A stretch of DNA of 64,000 bases from Larkinella punicea (GTDB lineage Bacteria; Bacteroidota; Bacteroidia; Cytophagales; Spirosomataceae): contig NZ_QOWE01000027.1 of the NCBI RefSeq assembly GCF_003334855.1, positions 1 to 64,000 of the forward strand, in the 5' to 3' direction. Below are positions 61,790 through 64,000 of the stretch, in pieces. The notes beneath the pieces were generated by a model. The model had not been told where the DNA came from and ran no database searches. It saw only the letters and a list, made by a program, of their open reading frames with translations. The position numbers and the translations under genes were made by a program. The stretch's first letter is position 1. Every line of letters starts with the position of its first letter.

Positions 61790-62963
61790 GGGGTACCGTT
61801 GAATTTAACAAGGAACACTGGCAGGGAATCCGCAAGCTGACGGTGGTGGTGCCGCCCGGCGGCTGATCGAACTGCATCGTCGCCTGTTCGCCGTAAGCTT
61901 TCTCCAGCCGCGAAAGCGTGTTGGACAGGCCCAGGCCCATCCCGGATGTATCGTGTAGTTGTTCCTGACCCAAACCGTTGTCGAACACCTGAATAACGAC
62001 GGTTTCGTCAAGCCGTTGCGCCGTGATGCGAATTAGCGCCCCTTCGGTGAGGTCGGCAATGCCGTGGGTAATGGCGTTTTCGACGATGGGTTGCAGAATC
62101 AACTGCGGCAACAGGCATTCTTCCGCTTCGGGCGCAATCTCGTATTCAACCATCAAGCGGTCTTCGAAGCGAATTTGCTGGATCGACAGGTACTGCCGGG
62201 TCAGGGTCATCTCGTCGCGCACCGAAATGAAGTTGGCCTGCTGACGCACCAGCACACTCCGGAGCAGGTCGCTCAGCGTGGTCACCATCAGGGCGGCCCG
62301 GCGGGTCTGGTTCCGCAGCATCAAACTGACCACCGTATGGAGCGTATTGAACAGAAAATGAGGATTTAACTGCATTTTCAACGCCTGCAACTGCGCATTA
62401 GCCAACTGACTTTTGAGCTGTTCGTTGACCAGTTCGGCCTGTAAATGTTGCTGTTTCAGCGATTGCAGTTGGTAGACGTGCGTCAACACGGTATAACAAA
62501 CCACCAGCAGCATGTACTGGGCAAACGCATTGCCAAAACTCAGGAAAAATACTGTCATCACCCGCCGAATGGTGATCACCTTCCCCTGCTCGTGGGCAAT
62601 GGCGGCTCCCAGCAGCAGGTGTTCCACCACCAGTTCAACCCCATACAGCACCGCAGCAATCAGCAGGTGCGTCAGCACCTGGGTGACAAACCGGCTGGCG
62701 CGCTGGGTTTTCAGGAGCGAAAACCGCTGGGCGCAGAAAATGATCAGGGGCGTTGCACTCCACCAATACAACAGCTCGATGAGCCAGTAAAGCGTATCGG
62801 TGAAATACAGCCGGGCGTTGGGCGTGAGCAGCCAGACCATGACGGCCTGACCATACCAGATCAGCGAAAAAAAACTCCAGTAGAAAAAACTGTACCACCA
62901 AAACTGGCGGACGGTCAGCGGCAGACCCGAAGTCTGCAACAAGCGATCGATGGCGGATTTCAT
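61761..62963 (-). CDS. LytS-like (His_kinase) sensor histidine kinase
   Basis: A 400-residue membrane kinase; the ATG at 62963 is used because the extra upstream 17 residues lack a match. Four TM helices are visible (about 24-46, 57-77, 93-115, 137-161), followed by a coiled-coil (165-195). The phospho-acceptor His202 lies in MQLNPHFLFNTLHT and the ATPase has QPIVENAITHGI (N-box) and DNGLGQE (G-box) with GMGLGLSN. There is no separate sensor domain. Co-transcribed with the LytTR gene, with a 29-bp overlap. Confidence 0.93.
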   Translation of the reverse strand: MKSAIDRLLQTSGLPLTVRQFWWYSFFYWSFFSLIWYGQAVMVWLLTPNARLYFTDTLYWLIELLYWWSATPLIIFCAQRFSLLKTQRASRFVTQVLTHLLIAAVLYGVELVVEHLLLGAAIAHEQGKVITIRRVMTVFFLSFGNAFAQYMLLVVCYTVLTHVYQLQSLKQQHLQAELVNEQLKSQLANAQLQALKMQLNPHFLFNTLHTVVSLMLRNQTRRAALMVTTLSDLLRSVLVRQQANFISVRDEMTLTRQYLSIQQIRFEDRLMVEYEIAPEAEECLLPQLILQPIVENAITHGIADLTEGALIRITAQRLDETVVIQVFDNGLGQEQLHDTSGMGLGLSNTLSRLEKAYGEQATMQFDQPPGGTTTVSLRIPCQCSLLNSTVPHEPVSHAHH

Positions 62964-63054
62964 GTGTGAACAGAACGACGATAACCGGGTTCCGGCGATT
63001 CTCTCAAAAGACAAAGCAATTTTTCTTCCACTCCTCCCTTTCTTTCAAACAAAT

Positions 63055-63082
63055 ACACGGCAGCCCGCGCGGACTGCCGTGT
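63055..63082 (-). terminator. Probable terminator after the type IX-secreted protein gene
   Basis: ACACGGCAG (63055-63063) pairs with CTGCCGTGT (63074-63082). On the minus strand the run after the stem is ATTTGTTTG, a weak U-run. Confidence 0.6.
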
Positions 63083-63104
63083 AAAACCGGATGAAACGAC
63101 CACC

Positions 63105-64000
63105 CTACTGAACAATCAAGTGTTTCGTTATCAGCGTTTTCCCCTCCAGAATCACCAGATACGTACCACTCCGCAGATTCCGAACCGGCACGGTTATTTC
63201 AGTAGCATGTTCGGCCACATCGGCGGTATACACCACCACCCCGACGTGATCTTTCAGCACCACTTTCCGAACCTGGGTATCCACAAAATTATAGCGAACC
63301 AGCACCTGTTCCTGACCCACCGCCGGGTTGGGGTAAATCATGATGCTTTCACTGGCGTCACTCAGCGTCGCCGAATAGGTGGTTTTGCATTGGCTGACGA
63401 GGTCGGTGACCACCACGGAATAGGTACCCGCCGGAACTTCCCAGATGTTCAGGGTTGTGGCACCATTGGACCAGTCGTAGGTATAGATGCCACTCCCGCC
63501 CGTCACGTTCAGGTTGATGTAACCTTTGCCGTTCAGGTAGCTGACGTTGGCCGTGACTTCCGGTGCCGAGCCGGACCCTTCCAGCGTCACCTCTTTTTCA
63601 ATCTGAAAACCGCCGTCGCCTTCCACTTTGATGCGGAAGGCTCCCGGCACCAGCCCCCCAAATTCGGGGTTGTTGATCCCGGCCGGATTCGGTTCGCCGT
63701 TAATGTAGTACCTATTGTTACCACCTGACCCCTTCACGGCGGTTACCCGGATTTTTCCATTGGGCGCACAACTGGGGTTCTCAGGGGTCAGCTCGATTCC
63801 GGGAATGACGATGGTGTAGGACGCCGTGGTGCTACAGCCCGTTGCCGCATCGGTCACCTCCACCTGGTACGTTCCGTCGAGAACCTCCCACAGATTTTGG
63901 GATTCCGACCCTTCCGACCATTTGTAGATGTAAATTCCGCTGCCACCGGTAACCGTCAGATTGATGTACGCTTTTTCATTTTCGATACTGATCTCCGCCT
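63105..64000 (-). CDS. Type IX-secreted protein with SprB-like/Ig-like repeats (partial, N-terminus beyond window)
   Basis: The ORF is open to the right edge, so the start is outside. Two repeat units of the SprB/PKD type are visible, each with INLTVTGGSGIYIYKWSEGS or INLNVTGGSGIYTYDWSNGA, then LWEVLDGTYQVEVTDAATGC or IWEVPAGTYSVVVTDLVSQC. The last 80 residues are a type IX secretion (Por) sorting domain: IMIYPNPAVGQEQVLVRY, NLRSGTYLVILEG and TKHLIVQ. The protein is secreted and may be a surface adhesin or a gliding-related protein. A probable terminator lies after the stop. Confidence 0.93.
   Translation of the reverse strand, partial: AEISIENEKAYINLTVTGGSGIYIYKWSEGSESQNLWEVLDGTYQVEVTDAATGCSTTASYTIVIPGIELTPENPSCAPNGKIRVTAVKGSGGNNRYYINGEPNPAGINNPEFGGLVPGAFRIKVEGDGGFQIEKEVTLEGSGSAPEVTANVSYLNGKGYINLNVTGGSGIYTYDWSNGATTLNIWEVPAGTYSVVVTDLVSQCKTTYSATLSDASESIMIYPNPAVGQEQVLVRYNFVDTQVRKVVLKDHVGVVVYTADVAEHATEITVPVRNLRSGTYLVILEGKTLITKHLIVQ

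Overview
The window looks like chromosomal DNA of a Bacteroidota member of the order Cytophagales, most like the Spirosoma/Larkinella group. This rests on gene families seen in the sequence: two SusC/SusD pairs, a FecI-type sigma factor with a FecR anti-sigma factor, a type IX secretion sorting domain, many DUF1080 (3-keto-disaccharide hydrolase) proteins, LytTR two-component genes and TAnnTTTG-type promoter elements. GC content is moderate and genes lack clear Shine-Dalgarno sites. I see no tRNA, rRNA, CRISPR array, insertion sequence or phage gene.

Layout. 1-3813: a SusD (cut by the left edge) and SusC pair on the minus strand. 4296-10009: a minus-strand operon of exported proteins, LamG lectin-like / Ig-like / caspase / caspase / DUF4384. 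10264-14200: a GH130 and a two-domain GT4 protein. 14463-25782: mixed housekeeping genes (RND-type exporter, DUF4286, membrane proteins, glutathionylspermidine-synthase-like, SDR, DoxX, GNAT, M13 peptidase, outer-membrane barrel). 24706-28145: serine biosynthesis, with a SerC-like aminotransferase and an unusual SerB-SerA fusion. 28155-28785: a HepT/MntA toxin-antitoxin pair. 28793-37100: a YheT-like hydrolase, DUF2911, a cytochrome c-fused sugar-dehydrogenase-like protein, two DUF1080 proteins and a ChaN-like protein. 37418-47279: divergent sigma / FecR, then SusC, SusD and a large exported protein of unknown function. 47591-50285: small unknowns and two receiver proteins. 50429-57736: two Tat-type Gfo/Idh/MocA oxidoreductases and two DUF1080 proteins. 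57806-60913: a STAND (NB-ARC) ATPase with seven nearly identical TPRs. 61022-62963: a LytTR response regulator and LytS-like kinase. 63105-64000: the C-terminal end of a type IX-secreted protein.

How genes may work together. The SusC/SusD pairs import oligosaccharides. The DUF1080 proteins, Gfo/Idh/MocA dehydrogenases and the heme-bearing protein fit an exported oxidative route, in which a sugar is oxidised at C3 and the keto-glycoside is then cleaved. The sigma/FecR pair probably controls the second SusCD locus.

Most striking feature. The window holds about a dozen long inverted repeats (arms 23-43 bp, several perfect) built from a small set of recurring words. One lies in frame inside the YheT-like hydrolase gene, one supplies the stop codon of a gene, and one forms the C-terminus of another. 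They look like a palindromic repeat family, not ordinary terminators.
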